From: Shewanella sp. c952
GTDB lineage: Bacteria; Pseudomonadota; Gammaproteobacteria; Enterobacterales; Shewanellaceae
NCBI RefSeq assembly: GCF_019654975.1
Contig: NZ_BPEW01000001.1
Span: forward strand, 310,001 to 374,000
Length of the DNA stretch: 64,000 bases
Direction of reading: 5' to 3'
Numbering within the stretch: position 1 is the stretch's first letter; each line of letters opens with the position of its first letter. The notes under the pieces were generated by a model. It saw only the letters and a list, made by a program, of their open reading frames with translations, searched no databases and was not told the DNA's origin. The position numbers and the translations under genes are program-made. Positions 44,796 through 54,011 of the stretch are shown here, piece after piece.

Positions 44796-45329
44796 ATGAA
44801 ACACACCACTGAAGTGATGATCTCTGCTGAAGAGATCGATCAAAAATTGGATATTTTGGCTGAGCAGATTAACGCTCATTACGCCGATAGTGACCGCCTG
44901 TTGATGGTAGGTCTACTTAAAGGTTCTGTTGTATTTATGGCAGATCTTTGTCGACGTATTAAAGGCCACGTAGAGATCGATTTTATGTCGGTATCGAGTT
45001 ATGGCAATGCCATGACAAGCAGCCGCGACGTAAAAATCCTTAAAGACGTGCAGTCCGAGATTCAGGGGCGTGATGTACTGATTGTTGAAGATCTTATCGA
45101 TTCAGGTAATACCTTGAATAAGGTACGTGAGATGTTACTTATCCGCGAACCAAAAAGCTTAGCCTTATGTACGCTGCTTGATAAGCCTGAACGCCGTGAA
45201 GTTAACGTACCTGTCGACTTTATCGGTTTTACCATTCCTGACGAGTTTATTGTTGGTTATGGTATCGACTATGCGGAGCAGTATCGTAACCTGCCTTACA
45301 TCGCAAGAGTCGTTCCACTAGAAGACTAA
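44796..45329 (+). CDS. hpt: Hypoxanthine phosphoribosyltransferase
   Basis: It salvages hypoxanthine and guanine to nucleotides with PRPP. It has 177 residues from the ATG at 44796, preceded by GAGAG; starting there leaves 7 bp after ubiX. The PRPP loop [17 protein letters not shown] (about 96-112) and [14 protein letters not shown] (about 38-51) are typical. It would recycle bases produced by DeoD at 15.2 kb. A strong terminator closes the mpl-ubiX-hpt unit. Confidence 0.96.
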   Translation: MKHTTEVMISAEEIDQKLDILAEQINAHYADSDRLLMVGLLKGSVVFMADLCRRIKGHVEIDFMSVSSYGNAMTSSRDVKILKDVQSEIQGRDVLIVEDLIDSGNTLNKVREMLLIREPKSLALCTLLDKPERREVNVPVDFIGFTIPDEFIVGYGIDYAEQYRNLPYIARVVPLED

Positions 45330-45413
45330 TTTGGTCTCTTTAGCTTTAATCTAGCTTCAACGCTGTCTAGCGTTAACTCTAGATTGAAGTTGGGAGCGCA
45401 ATGTAAATTATTG

Positions 45414-45439
45414 ACTCCCGCAATTGCGGGAGTTTTTTT
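45414..45439 (+). terminator. Intrinsic terminator after hpt
   Basis: ACTCCCGCAATTGCGGGAGT followed by TTTTTT is a strong stem-loop 27 bp before the yadG start. Confidence 0.93.
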
Positions 45440-45465
45440 ATTGATACAGATTGATTGGAATAACC

Positions 45466-46410
45466 ATGGCAAACACAGAAGCCGCCTTAGTTATTGACTC
45501 CCTAAAGAAAACCTATAAAGGCGGAGTTGAAGCAGTAAAGGGCATTAGTTTAACCGTTAACAAGGGTGATTTCTTTGCACTGCTTGGGCCAAACGGAGCA
45601 GGTAAATCTACAACGATTGGTGTGATTAGCTCTTTGGTGCAAAAAAGTTCAGGCAGCGTGTCTGTGTTTGGACACGATATTGATAAAGAGCTTGAGCTTG
45701 CCAAACTCAGTATTGGTTTAGTGCCGCAAGAGTTTAATTTCAATCAGTTTGAAACCGTACAGCAGATAGTTGTTAATCAGGCTGGCTACTACGGCGTAAA
45801 GAAAGAAGTTGCGCTACAACGTGCTGAAAAGCATTTGAGTCAGCTCGATCTATGGGAAAAGCGTGATAGCCCTGCACGAGCTTTATCTGGTGGCATGAAG
45901 CGCCGTTTGATGATTGCTCGCGCGCTGATGCATGAACCACAGCTTTTGATCTTAGATGAGCCAACCGCAGGCGTAGATATTGAGCTTCGCCGCTCCATGT
46001 GGACATTTTTAACTGAACTGAATGAGCAAGGTGTGACGATTATCCTCACCACTCACTATTTGGAAGAAGCGGAAATGTTGTGCCGTAATATCGGCATTAT
46101 CGATAAAGGTGTGCTGGTGGAATGCACCACGATGAAGTCACTATTGAGTCGATTGAACATGGAGACGTTTATTCTTGATCTCGCTGGTGATCTGGCGGAT
46201 AAACCTGAGTTGTTAGAGATTGATTGCCGTCTTAGCGATCCGCATACGTTAGAAGTCGATGTGGCTAAAGATCAGAGCTTGAACGATGTGTTTGTGCAAC
46301 TGAGTAAGCTTGATATTCAAGTGTTGTCTATGCGCAACAAGGCTAACCGTCTAGAAGAGTTATTTGTCGAGCTGGTAGAGAAGGGCAAAATGGCCGGGGA
46401 TCAACAATGA
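45466..46410 (+). CDS. yadG: ABC transporter ATP-binding protein YadG
   Basis: A 314-residue ABC-2 type ATPase. Walker A GPNGAGKST (about 42-50), signature LSGGMKRRL, Walker B LLILDEPTAGVD and the H-loop TTHYLEEAE are all intact. The chosen ATG at 45466 gives the usual N-terminus; a TTG at 45451 is the alternative. It overlaps yadH by 4 bp (ATGA), so the two are translationally coupled. The location right after hpt matches E. coli. The exported substrate is unknown. Confidence 0.93.
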   Translation: MANTEAALVIDSLKKTYKGGVEAVKGISLTVNKGDFFALLGPNGAGKSTTIGVISSLVQKSSGSVSVFGHDIDKELELAKLSIGLVPQEFNFNQFETVQQIVVNQAGYYGVKKEVALQRAEKHLSQLDLWEKRDSPARALSGGMKRRLMIARALMHEPQLLILDEPTAGVDIELRRSMWTFLTELNEQGVTIILTTHYLEEAEMLCRNIGIIDKGVLVECTTMKSLLSRLNMETFILDLAGDLADKPELLEIDCRLSDPHTLEVDVAKDQSLNDVFVQLSKLDIQVLSMRNKANRLEELFVELVEKGKMAGDQQ

Positions 46411-47183
46411 ATATGAAAGCGCTGTATTTTACAGCTTTTAAAAGTATCTTAACCAAAGAGATAAACCGTTTTACCCGCATCTGGGTGCAAACATTAGTGC
46501 CGCCAGCCATTAGCATGACCTTGTATTTTTTGATATTTGGTAACTTGGTTGGCAAGCGTATCGGAGAGATGGGCGGCGTATCATACATGGAGTTTATTGC
46601 CCCAGGTTTAATTATGATGGCAGTTATCACCAGTTCATACTCTAACGTGGCATCTTCCTTTTTTAGTGCGAAGTTTCAACGCAACTTAGAAGAGCTTATT
46701 GTCGCTCCTGTGCCGCACTATGTGATTATTGCTGGCTATGTGGGTGGTGGTGTTGCCCGCGGCCTCTGTGTGGGCACGATAGTGACCTTAGTGGCACTGT
46801 TCTTTGTCGATATCAGCATACAACATGTAGGGTTAGTTGCTATTACCGTGTTTTTAACCGCTGTATTGTTTGCCTTAGCTGGCTTGATCAATGCGGTTTT
46901 TGCCAAGAGCTATGACGATATTAGTATTGTTCCCACTTTTGTCTTAACGCCGCTCACTTACCTTGGTGGTGTGTTTTACTCGTTGTCTTTGTTACCAGAC
47001 TTTTGGCAAGGGGTGTCAGCGCTAAATCCTGTGGTTTACATGATCAACGTATTCCGCTTTGGCTTTTTGGGTTACGCAGATATTAGTGTGCCTTTGTCTG
47101 TTGCTGTGATGGTTGGCTTCTGCGTCGGCTTCTGGAGCCTAGCTTATTACCTGATTTCACGTGGGATCGGCTTGAGAAGTTAG
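46407..47183 (+). CDS. yadH: ABC-2 type transporter permease YadH
   Basis: A 258-residue membrane subunit with six hydrophobic segments. The ABC-2 signature is the stretch LTPLTYLGGVFYSLSLLP (about 189-206) followed by NPVVYMINVFRFG. It works with YadG as a dimeric exporter. A terminator follows 30 bp after the stop. Confidence 0.93.
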   Translation: MNMKALYFTAFKSILTKEINRFTRIWVQTLVPPAISMTLYFLIFGNLVGKRIGEMGGVSYMEFIAPGLIMMAVITSSYSNVASSFFSAKFQRNLEELIVAPVPHYVIIAGYVGGGVARGLCVGTIVTLVALFFVDISIQHVGLVAITVFLTAVLFALAGLINAVFAKSYDDISIVPTFVLTPLTYLGGVFYSLSLLPDFWQGVSALNPVVYMINVFRFGFLGYADISVPLSVAVMVGFCVGFWSLAYYLISRGIGLRS

Positions 47184-47213
47184 CGTGGTCGTTAGCTCTT
47201 GCCAGCTCTAAAC

Positions 47214-47244
47214 AAAGCCAGTAACTCAATTGCTGGCTTTTTTA
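47214..47244 (+). terminator. Intrinsic terminator after yadH
   Basis: AAAGCCAG and CTGGCTTT form the stem, followed by TTTATT, and separate yadH from the convergent hypothetical genes. Confidence 0.88.
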
Positions 47245-47248
47245 TTAG

Positions 47249-47590
47249 TTAATTCTGCTCAATAAATGCCACAACCTCGAATAGCTGTTCAATGGTATTT
47301 ATCGTTAACTTACTGGTACAGCAGTGACCGTTTTGGCTGGCATATTGTTGAACAGAGCTGCGTAGCTGCTCTAAAGATACCTGTGGCGAAGCAAGCTGGA
47401 ACCTTGTCGGAAGATCTTCGTTAATCAAGTAACTGTTACCTGTATCATCGATAATATAGCTGCCTTTTAGCACGCCGAGCATGTCTGTTTGCTCTGACCA
47501 ATCTAGCGAAGATTCAACAAGCAGCAAATCAACGCTATCTTGTTGTAGCAGTATAACTGGCCAGTTAACTTGCTCTAGTAGTATGCTCAT
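47249..47590 (-). CDS. Hypothetical protein, possibly DUF4144-like
   Basis: A 113-residue acidic cytosolic protein beginning MSILLEQVNWPVILLQQD. The start at 47590 has a GGAGG ribosome site and overlaps the preceding stop by 4 bp, so translation is coupled to the gene upstream. Its opening (short tract, W-P, then beta-like segments and GNSYLIN) weakly recalls DUF4144 proteins of Vibrio and Shewanella. The function is unknown. Confidence 0.6.
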   Translation of the reverse strand: MSILLEQVNWPVILLQQDSVDLLLVESSLDWSEQTDMLGVLKGSYIIDDTGNSYLINEDLPTRFQLASPQVSLEQLRSSVQQYASQNGHCCTSKLTINTIEQLFEVVAFIEQN

Positions 47591-48000
47591 TGGTCCTCCT
47601 GAACTAACCATGGGTACTGTGTTTGACAGTCGTAATCGGCAAAAGCTTTAGCTTTATCTTTATCTTGTATGCTATCAGCAATACCAAAGGCATAGCCTTT
47701 AATATAAACCAATACATAAAATGCCCGTTGCTGACCATTATCATAGGGTGCCAGCAATGAGTTAAGTCGAAAGTTAAGCGACATATTATCTATTTTTTGG
47801 CCACTGCTCATTGCCAGTTTTGAGCAGATTAGCATATTGGTTATTTCAGGTTTGCTTAGTGCTTTATCTGCTGTAGCAACAAAGCCATGCATCCCCATTC
47901 CTCCGCGGCTAGCAATCATCTTTTGCAGGGTGATGTAAGCGAAAGCTGTACCCAATAATAGGCCGAGTATAAAGAGAGTGATGTAGCTGAGTTTACGCAT
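47587..48000 (-). CDS. Hypothetical membrane-anchored or exported protein
   Basis: About 137 residues from the ATG at 48000, with an N-terminal hydrophobic helix (LSYITLFILGLLLGTAFAYI). The remainder contains two cysteines and a YIKGYAFGIADS segment that weakly recalls the Rap1a/Tai immunity-like fold. An ATG at 48057 is an alternative start; neither has a clear ribosome site. It is coupled to the next gene through a 4 bp overlap. No confident family. Confidence 0.55.
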   Translation of the reverse strand: MRKLSYITLFILGLLLGTAFAYITLQKMIASRGGMGMHGFVATADKALSKPEITNMLICSKLAMSSGQKIDNMSLNFRLNSLLAPYDNGQQRAFYVLVYIKGYAFGIADSIQDKDKAKAFADYDCQTQYPWLVQEDQ

Positions 48001-48115
48001 GATGATAGCGGTGCTTTTATAATGGTAATAGATGAATATTACTCGGGTGGCATACAAAGCCTAGTTTCAATACTCTTATATGTGACATAAGCGGCTAGCG
48101 CAGTGCAGTAGTATG

Positions 48116-48622
48116 CTATTTAGCGTTAGAAGTTTCTAAGGTAATTTGCTCTTTATGGTCATCTAACAAAATAATTGTAGATGCATTATTGGCAATGAGG
48201 TTATCAAAGTGCAAATTCATCTCCTCAATAGACGCTATATAGGCTGGATCTGTAGTTTCTTTTTTTTGCCAATATCGGTTACGTTCTAATTTTTGTAACT
48301 CACTGGCTCTTAATATTTCAAAGTAGCTATTTTCTTGTTTTAAGCGGTACATTTCACTGTCTAAAAGCTGTAATAAACGAGTTTTAGAAATGACTTCTTT
48401 CTGCAGTAGTGCTTGCAGTGGATCGACAGTATTAGTGCGTTTATCTGAGTCAGTTTCGGTAGTAATACCTAGTTGATACTCAATTTTGTGCTGTCGAAAT
48501 TCTTTGGGACAGGAGTGTTGGCTAAAGACGATCTTATCGTCTTTAATACACTTAAAAATGCTGTTTGCCACAGCGGAACCACTAAACATTAAGCAAAGTA
48601 TTGAGAGTATGACTTTCGTCAT
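48116..48622 (-). CDS. Exported DUF4124-type hypothetical protein
   Basis: A 168-residue protein from the ATG at 48622. It has a signal peptide (TKVILSILCLMFSGSAVA) and a short DUF4124-like module (SIFKCIKDDKIVFSQHSC). A Glu/Lys/Leu-rich helical stretch follows, probably a coiled coil. AAGGA lies 11 bases before this ATG; longer starts at 48655 and 48667 also exist. The function is unknown. Confidence 0.6.
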   Translation of the reverse strand: MTKVILSILCLMFSGSAVANSIFKCIKDDKIVFSQHSCPKEFRQHKIEYQLGITTETDSDKRTNTVDPLQALLQKEVISKTRLLQLLDSEMYRLKQENSYFEILRASELQKLERNRYWQKKETTDPAYIASIEEMNLHFDNLIANNASTIILLDDHKEQITLETSNAK

Positions 48623-48704
48623 TGGGTTAAATATCCTTTTAGCCACAGATTCCATTACCAATCTCATCCATATTCCGTGAGCATTTTTAGCGATGCTTGG
48701 TGTT

Positions 48705-49019
48705 ATACCAATTCCACTAAAGATGTGATCAATTCAGAGCTTTCTCAGGACTTTCAATTCAAGGCGCATTGTGGAATAAATGGTTATTCCCTTTTAAGAC
48801 AATGCAACGCAGCAGTGAATGTCCTGAAAAGCTCACTGCGTGCGGGTTTTAAATCCCTTAATACGGCGAACGTGGCTTTCGATATACGCCTGCATGGATG
48901 CAGAAGGTAGAGCGAAGCAGGATGCCAGAGCCGAGAATAACTATTAACTAAAACCCATTTGCTTGTCTAAAGTGATTTAAATTTCCGCTGAATGACCAAC
49001 TCTTTAATGGAATTGGTAT
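48705..49019. mobile_element. 315 bp MITE-like element with 19 bp terminal inverted repeats
   Basis: The left end ATACCAATTCCACTAAAGA and the right end TCTTTAATGGAATTGGTAT are inverted repeats matching at 18 of 19 positions. The interior contains no credible gene. The element lies between the hypothetical gene cluster and panC. Its short size, precise ends and lack of a transposase fit a MITE that depends on an element elsewhere. The AT-rich flank to 49240 shows no gene. Confidence 0.82.
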
Positions 49020-49245
49020 TACTGTCGATACAAATGTGTGGTTTGTGTAATAAGCATACTATGACGTAACTCGAAAGATAAAACCAGTTTTTTGACGCGA
49101 GATTATGATGAAAAATTATGCTGGTAAAGCTAGATGAAACACCGTTTTATGAATTTTATTTGTGTTCAAAGTTCAAAATATTGACGTGTCACCCAGCCTA
49201 GTTAATGAAATGGAATAGGTTAAAACAGCAGGCAGAACTTTAGCT

Positions 49246-49267
49246 GCTCAAGCCTGACGGCTTGAGC
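49246..49267 (-). terminator. Hairpin after panC
   Basis: GCTCAAGCC and GGCTTGAGC form a perfect 9 bp stem with a 4-base loop, 10 bp past the panC stop on the minus strand. The U tract is weak. Confidence 0.6.
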
Positions 49268-49277
49268 CAAGAATGGG

Positions 49278-50126
49278 CTACTTAAGTTTGACGACTAGGT
49301 TATCGATTAAGCGTGTTGCGCCCATATAAGCGGCGACCAAAATTACCTGTTCAGTATCACTGTTTGCAGCCTTATTGAAAGTTTTTGCGTTACGAATATC
49401 GAGATAATCGTTATCAAATCCAGCTGCGGAAATTGCTATATTTGCTGCGCTGATAACCTCGTCAGTTTGCTTGCCAGCGCAAAGCTCTATTGCCATTTTA
49501 TCTAAGGTTTGTTTGAGCACTGCTGCTTGCTGCTTTTGCGCTGCAGTTAAGTAGCCGTTACGTGAGCTCATTGCGAGGCCAGAATCTTCACGAATCGTTT
49601 CGACACCGATAATTTCAATCGGCATCGAAAGATCTTCAACCATGGTCTTAATGACTAACAACTGTTGAAAGTCTTTCTGCCCAAACACAGCGATATCAGG
49701 CTGAACAATATTAAACAGCTTGCACACTATTGTGGCTACACCGCGAAAGTGACCAGGACGACTTTCACCACACAGCTGGTTCGAAATAAGTGGCACTTCA
49801 ACAAAAGTCTGCGCCTCCATTCCCTTTGGGTAAATAATGTCTGGAGTCGGAGTAAACAGCAGCTCTGCTCCCGCTGCTATCAACGCACTCTGATCATTAC
49901 TAAGGGTTCTTGGGTAGGCATCAAGATCTTCGTTCTGACCAAATTGCATAGGGTTGACGAAGATAGAAGCGACTACGTGATCGGCGCGTGACTTGGCTTC
50001 TTTAACTAATGTGAGGTGCCCTAGGTGTAAATTACCCATTGTAGGGACAAAGGCTACAGTTTCGCCTTTCATACGCCATGCAAGGACTTGCTTGCGAATA
50101 GCGCTAATAGATTCGGTGGTGATCAT
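49278..50126 (-). CDS. panC: Pantothenate synthetase
   Basis: It condenses pantoate and beta-alanine using ATP to make pantothenate. The 282 residues match E. coli PanC (283). [15 protein letters not shown] (about 26-40) holds the HLGH nucleotide-binding motif. [13 protein letters not shown] (about 146-158) and MSSRNGYLT (about 185-193) are conserved. It is 59 bp downstream of panB in the same direction, as an operon. panD is not in the window. Confidence 0.97.
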   Translation of the reverse strand: MITTESISAIRKQVLAWRMKGETVAFVPTMGNLHLGHLTLVKEAKSRADHVVASIFVNPMQFGQNEDLDAYPRTLSNDQSALIAAGAELLFTPTPDIIYPKGMEAQTFVEVPLISNQLCGESRPGHFRGVATIVCKLFNIVQPDIAVFGQKDFQQLLVIKTMVEDLSMPIEIIGVETIREDSGLAMSSRNGYLTAAQKQQAAVLKQTLDKMAIELCAGKQTDEVISAANIAISAAGFDNDYLDIRNAKTFNKAANSDTEQVILVAAYMGATRLIDNLVVKLK

Positions 50127-50185
50127 GATTTTACTGCTCTAACACTAACAAAAATTAAATTGTTGAAATACGTTTAACTAATCGT

Positions 50186-50980
50186 TTAGTTAAACGTATG
50201 CTCTTCAGCTGGAAAAATACCTTGAGCGACTTCGTCAATATAGGCACGAACCGCACTGCGGATCTCGCCTGTTTGCTTGAGGTAATTTTTAGAAAAGCGC
50301 GGAATGTAACCACTAGAAATACCGAGTACGTCGTGCATCACTAAAATCTGACCATCGGTATCAGCGCCAGCTCCGATACCTATCACTGGTATGGTTAAGG
50401 CTTCGGTAATTGCTTTTGCTAACGGTGCAGGAATGCACTCTACCACCAGTAACTGCGCTCCTGCGGCTTCTAACGCTTTAGCTTCATCGAGAATGCGCTG
50501 GGCATTATCTGCATCACGACCTTGAATTTTGAACCCACCAAAGACATGTACTGATTGCGGCGTTAAACCCAAGTGAGCGCAAACAGGAATACCGCGCTCA
50601 GTAAGCATTTTAACGCTCTCTAATAACCAGTGGCCACCTTCAACCTTGACCATATTGGCGCCAGCCTGCATCAGCGTGGTAGCGTTAATCATGGTTTGCT
50701 CAGGTGTGGCATAACTCATAAAAGGCATATCTGCGATTAGCAATGCGCGTTCTACGCCACGGCGAACACAGCGAGTATGATAGGCAATATCGTCAACGGT
50801 AACAGGCAGCGTATCGTTATGTCCTTGAAGTACCATTCCCATAGAATCACCGACTAATAGCACGTCAACGCCTTCGCTATCGAATGCGTTTGCAAAACTG
50901 GCATCATATGCTGTTAATGCAGTGAATTTCTTGCCTTCACTTTTGAAGGTTCTCAGTGTAGAACTCGTAATTTTGGACAT
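50186..50980 (-). CDS. panB: Ketopantoate hydroxymethyltransferase
   Basis: It transfers a hydroxymethyl group from 5,10-methylene-THF to 2-oxoisovalerate, the first step to pantothenate. The 264 residues equal E. coli Pan[21 protein letters not shown] (about 39-58) contains the Mg-binding Asp, and [14 protein letters not shown] and [11 protein letters not shown] are conserved. It heads the panB-panC pair. Confidence 0.97.
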   Translation of the reverse strand: MSKITSSTLRTFKSEGKKFTALTAYDASFANAFDSEGVDVLLVGDSMGMVLQGHNDTLPVTVDDIAYHTRCVRRGVERALLIADMPFMSYATPEQTMINATTLMQAGANMVKVEGGHWLLESVKMLTERGIPVCAHLGLTPQSVHVFGGFKIQGRDADNAQRILDEAKALEAAGAQLLVVECIPAPLAKAITEALTIPVIGIGAGADTDGQILVMHDVLGISSGYIPRFSKNYLKQTGEIRSAVRAYIDEVAQGIFPAEEHTFN

Positions 50981-51108
50981 AGTGGTAATTTTAAAACCTA
51001 AATTGTGAAGTTGTTATAAGCCAAGTAGCTCCGAACTTCAATGGTCATGGAATCAAACATCTGAACTAATATGGATAGTCTATCAAAAAACAGCCATGAA
51101 AATGAATT

Positions 51109-51600
51109 CTATAGCTCGGACTGCTGTGCTAGTTGCAATTCGGCAACTAAAGCGTCGGTTATCAAACTGCTTAACGGTACTTCATCTGGTAGTACGAGTG
51201 TTGGAGATAGATCAAATAACGGCACTAAGACGAAGCTGCGTTGCTTCATTCCATAATGAGGTACTGTCAGTCGAGGCAGGTTGATCTGTTCATGTCCATA
51301 CAGCAGCAGGTCTAAATCTAAGGTTCTTGGTCCCCAACGCAATGTTCTCAATCGACCTTGTTCATTTTCAATCTTTTGCAGTGCGTCGAGTAGAGCAAGG
51401 GGAGCGAGATCCGTCTTAAAGCCAGCTACGGCATTAACATAATCAGGTTGCTCAACGTCGCCCATTGGCACTGAACGGTAGTAGGGGGAGATGCTAAAAG
51501 AGGCTTCTTCGGCAATGCTCAACAATGCTTGGCAAGCATTGTTGAGCTGTTCGATGGGCTGGCTTAAGTTAGCACCCAATGCAACATAGACTTGAATCAT
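51109..51600 (-). CDS. folK: Hydroxymethyldihydropterin pyrophosphokinase
   Basis: A folate synthesis enzyme that adds pyrophosphate to 6-hydroxymethyl-7,8-dihydropterin. It has 163 residues, as in E. coli. VALGANLSQP, RWGPRTLDLDLLLYG (about 88-102, the HPPK signature) and VPHYGMKQRSFVLVPL are present. Its ATG shares one base with the pcnB stop (TAATG), so it is translationally coupled to pcnB. Confidence 0.97.
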   Translation of the reverse strand: MIQVYVALGANLSQPIEQLNNACQALLSIAEEASFSISPYYRSVPMGDVEQPDYVNAVAGFKTDLAPLALLDALQKIENEQGRLRTLRWGPRTLDLDLLLYGHEQINLPRLTVPHYGMKQRSFVLVPLFDLSPTLVLPDEVPLSSLITDALVAELQLAQQSEL

Positions 51601-52994
51601 TATTCAGCAGGTTTAGGTGCTGCTTTTTCTGAAGGCTTACGGCGGCGACGCTGAGAGTTGCGGTTACGTCCACCTTTGTTAGTCGATTTTGCAATAACAT
51701 TGCGTTGATCTTCACTGCCTTCAACAAAGCTCTTCCACCAGGCTGCATTCTTGGCGACAGTCCCGCCTTCGGCCTCACCACGTAGCAACAGTAGATCGTA
51801 AGCTGCTCTGAACTTAGGGTGCTCTATAAATTTAAACGCCTTGGTGCCTTTATTACGTTCAAAACGCAGTTGCAGCTGCCAAATATCTTTGGTTACAGTG
51901 CTAAAGCGGCGTGGAATGCTGATCGAGCGACATTGCTGCTCCATGATATCGCCCATGGCAGCAGTGTAGGCGTCATACAAGCTAAGACCACTTTCTAGAG
52001 CTATATCGTCAGATCGCTGGGTGAGCGGATACCAAAGCATTGCTGCATAGAAAAATGCAGGAGTGACAGGTTTTTCCTGCTCAATACGTGAATCGGTGTT
52101 TTCCATCATCTCTTGTAGTAGCTTAGCTATCGGCCCGTGTGGAGCTTCATTTAACTGTGTATCAACAAGTGGAAATAGTGGCGCAAATAAACCAAAGTCA
52201 CGCATCATATTGTAGTTTTGTGCAGCTTTACCGGCGAAGAACAGTTTTAATACTTCTTCATACATGCGTGCAGCTGGAATATCTTTCAATAGTGGCGCTA
52301 GCTCTTTTATCGGGTCCGCTGCTGCAGACTCAATGCTCATATCGAGCTTGGTGGCAAAGCGCACTGCTCGAAGCATGCGCACTGGATCTTCACGATAGCG
52401 AGTCTCTGGATCACCAATAAGACGAATAGTGCGCGATTCTAGATCTTGTAGTCCACCGCCGTAGCTATGAATAGAGAAGTCGCTAATATCGTAGTAGAGT
52501 GCGTTAACTGTAAAGTCACGACGTTCGGCATCTTCATCTATTGAGCCATAAACGTTGTCACGCAGCAGACGACCCGACTCGTTAGTCTTGGAGATCTTCT
52601 CACCGCTATCCACATGGTGACCACGCAACGTTGCCACTTCAATGACATCACGGCCAAATACAATGTGTGCGAGGCGGAAGCGTCTACCGACAAGGCGACA
52701 GTTACGGAATAGACGTTTTATCTCTTCCGGCGTCGCATTGGTTACCACGTCAAAATCTTTTGGCTGCATTCCCAATAGAATGTCACGCACACCACCGCCG
52801 ACTAAGTAAGCCTTAAAGCCTGACTTATGCAGTCTGTAGAGAACTTTGATCGCATTTTCACTGATCTGTCTACGAGAAATTGAGTGCGCTTTTCTAGGCA
52901 CAACTTCTAAACTCAGACCTTCCTGAGTATCTTCTTCAGCTTTTGGACTATCGTCAAATAACTGTTTACAGAATTGGCTAATACGGCGAAAAAT
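51600..52994 (-). CDS. pcnB: Poly(A) polymerase I, ATT start
   Basis: It adds poly(A) to RNA 3' ends and promotes decay. A start at GTG 52901 would miss about 31 residues conserved with E. coli. In-frame sequence continues upstream (FRRISQFCKQLFDDS, parallel to E. coli FTRVANFCRK) to an ATT at 52994 with GAGGTG four bases before it. An in-frame TAA at 53018-53016 and the absence of any ATG/GTG/TTG between leave ATT as the likely start, giving 464 residues (E. coli 465). E. coli pcnB is a known AUU-initiated gene. GGGVRD and PKDFDVVTNA are the nucleotidyltransferase motifs; a basic Arg-rich tail ends the protein. Confidence 0.9.
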   Translation of the reverse strand: MFRRISQFCKQLFDDSPKAEEDTQEGLSLEVVPRKAHSISRRQISENAIKVLYRLHKSGFKAYLVGGGVRDILLGMQPKDFDVVTNATPEEIKRLFRNCRLVGRRFRLAHIVFGRDVIEVATLRGHHVDSGEKISKTNESGRLLRDNVYGSIDEDAERRDFTVNALYYDISDFSIHSYGGGLQDLESRTIRLIGDPETRYREDPVRMLRAVRFATKLDMSIESAAADPIKELAPLLKDIPAARMYEEVLKLFFAGKAAQNYNMMRDFGLFAPLFPLVDTQLNEAPHGPIAKLLQEMMENTDSRIEQEKPVTPAFFYAAMLWYPLTQRSDDIALESGLSLYDAYTAAMGDIMEQQCRSISIPRRFSTVTKDIWQLQLRFERNKGTKAFKFIEHPKFRAAYDLLLLRGEAEGGTVAKNAAWWKSFVEGSEDQRNVIAKSTNKGGRNRNSQRRRRKPSEKAAPKPAE

Positions 52995-53081
52995 GGGACA
53001 CCTCTGATTTGGATCTTAACTTAGGTAAAAACAAGTGGGCTATGATAACTCAATTAAAGCTCAATGAGTATACGATTCAGT

Positions 53082-53960
53082 TCACGTAATAAGGAGTATT
53101 TCAGATTGTGTAGGTACCTTCGTCATATCAAACTGGCTAATTGCTTGCACTAGCATCTTAGTAACGTCTGTTTCAGGTACCACTTCTGCTTGGCCTAAAA
53201 AGGTGAGTGCGGCATTAATACTGGCTTGTGGCTTAACAACATCAATTGCTGCAGCATGATTTTGTTTGGATAACTTACGGCCTTTTTCAGCGCAGGCTAA
53301 CGGCAGGTGCAGCCAATCAGGACTGGGGCAATTTAACAGCTTAAATAGACTTATCTGACGACAGGTCGGCTCTAGCAGATCCGAGCCTCTAACGACCTCG
53401 GTAATCTGTTGATGAATATCGTCAAGTACCACAGCCAACTGATAAGCATAAAGGCCATCGCTGCGCTTAATGATGAAGTCTTCAGCGGCAAATTGGTTAT
53501 CGACTGCAATAGTACCTTTTAGCTGGTCTTGGAACTGTGCCACACCATAATGGTTTCGAATGCGAATCGCTCCTGTTTTATGGGGCTGAATACGCGTTCC
53601 ACATCGACCATCATAACTGCCGCCCATGGCTTTAATCTCTTTACGAGTGCATTGGCAATAGTAAGCGTTATCCGTTGCGAGTAATTGATTTATCTGTTGC
53701 TGGTAAACATCCAGTCGCTGACTTTGATAAAGCACTGTGCTGTCCCAATGCATACCATAGGCTGCTAGCGTTGTGAGTATTTGATCGCTAGCACCAGCAA
53801 TTTCGCGCGGTGGATCAATATCTTCAATACGCACTAGCCATCGGCCGCCCAAAGAGCGGGCACGCAAAAAACTGCCGAGGGCAGCAATCAATGAACCAAA
53901 ATGAAGTGGACCAGAAGGGGACGGTGCAAAGCGACCGATATAGGGTGTCGAGTTAACCAT
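53082..53960 (-). CDS. gluQ: Glutamyl-Q tRNA(Asp) synthetase
   Basis: It attaches glutamate to queuosine in tRNA(Asp). It is a paralogue of GluRS lacking the anticodon domain, with 292 residues. GRFAPSPSGPLHFGSL (about 9-24) holds the HIGH-like motif, zinc ligands appear in YYCQCTRKEI (about 99-108) and the following DGRC, and the KMSKS-like loop is KLSKQN. It follows dksA with a terminator between them, as in enteric bacteria, so its expression may depend on read-through. Confidence 0.95.
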   Translation of the reverse strand: MVNSTPYIGRFAPSPSGPLHFGSLIAALGSFLRARSLGGRWLVRIEDIDPPREIAGASDQILTTLAAYGMHWDSTVLYQSQRLDVYQQQINQLLATDNAYYCQCTRKEIKAMGGSYDGRCGTRIQPHKTGAIRIRNHYGVAQFQDQLKGTIAVDNQFAAEDFIIKRSDGLYAYQLAVVLDDIHQQITEVVRGSDLLEPTCRQISLFKLLNCPSPDWLHLPLACAEKGRKLSKQNHAAAIDVVKPQASINAALTFLGQAEVVPETDVTKMLVQAISQFDMTKVPTQSEILLIT

Positions 53961-53965
53961 TAGGA

Positions 53966-53996
53966 AAAGAACAAAAGAGCGGAGCTTTTGCTCCGC
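53966..53996 (-). terminator. Terminator between dksA and gluQ
   Basis: On the minus strand, GCGGAGC-AAAA-GCTCCGC is followed by TCTTTTGTTCTTTT. It sits in the 51 bp between dksA and gluQ, right against the gluQ start, and would attenuate gluQ expression. Confidence 0.85.
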
Positions 53997-54011
53997 ACCT
54001 TATGATGGCGT

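Noticed and set aside
48677..48910. 77-codon plus-strand frame
   Set aside because: It runs from the antisense of a gene start into the MITE-like element and shows no protein features.
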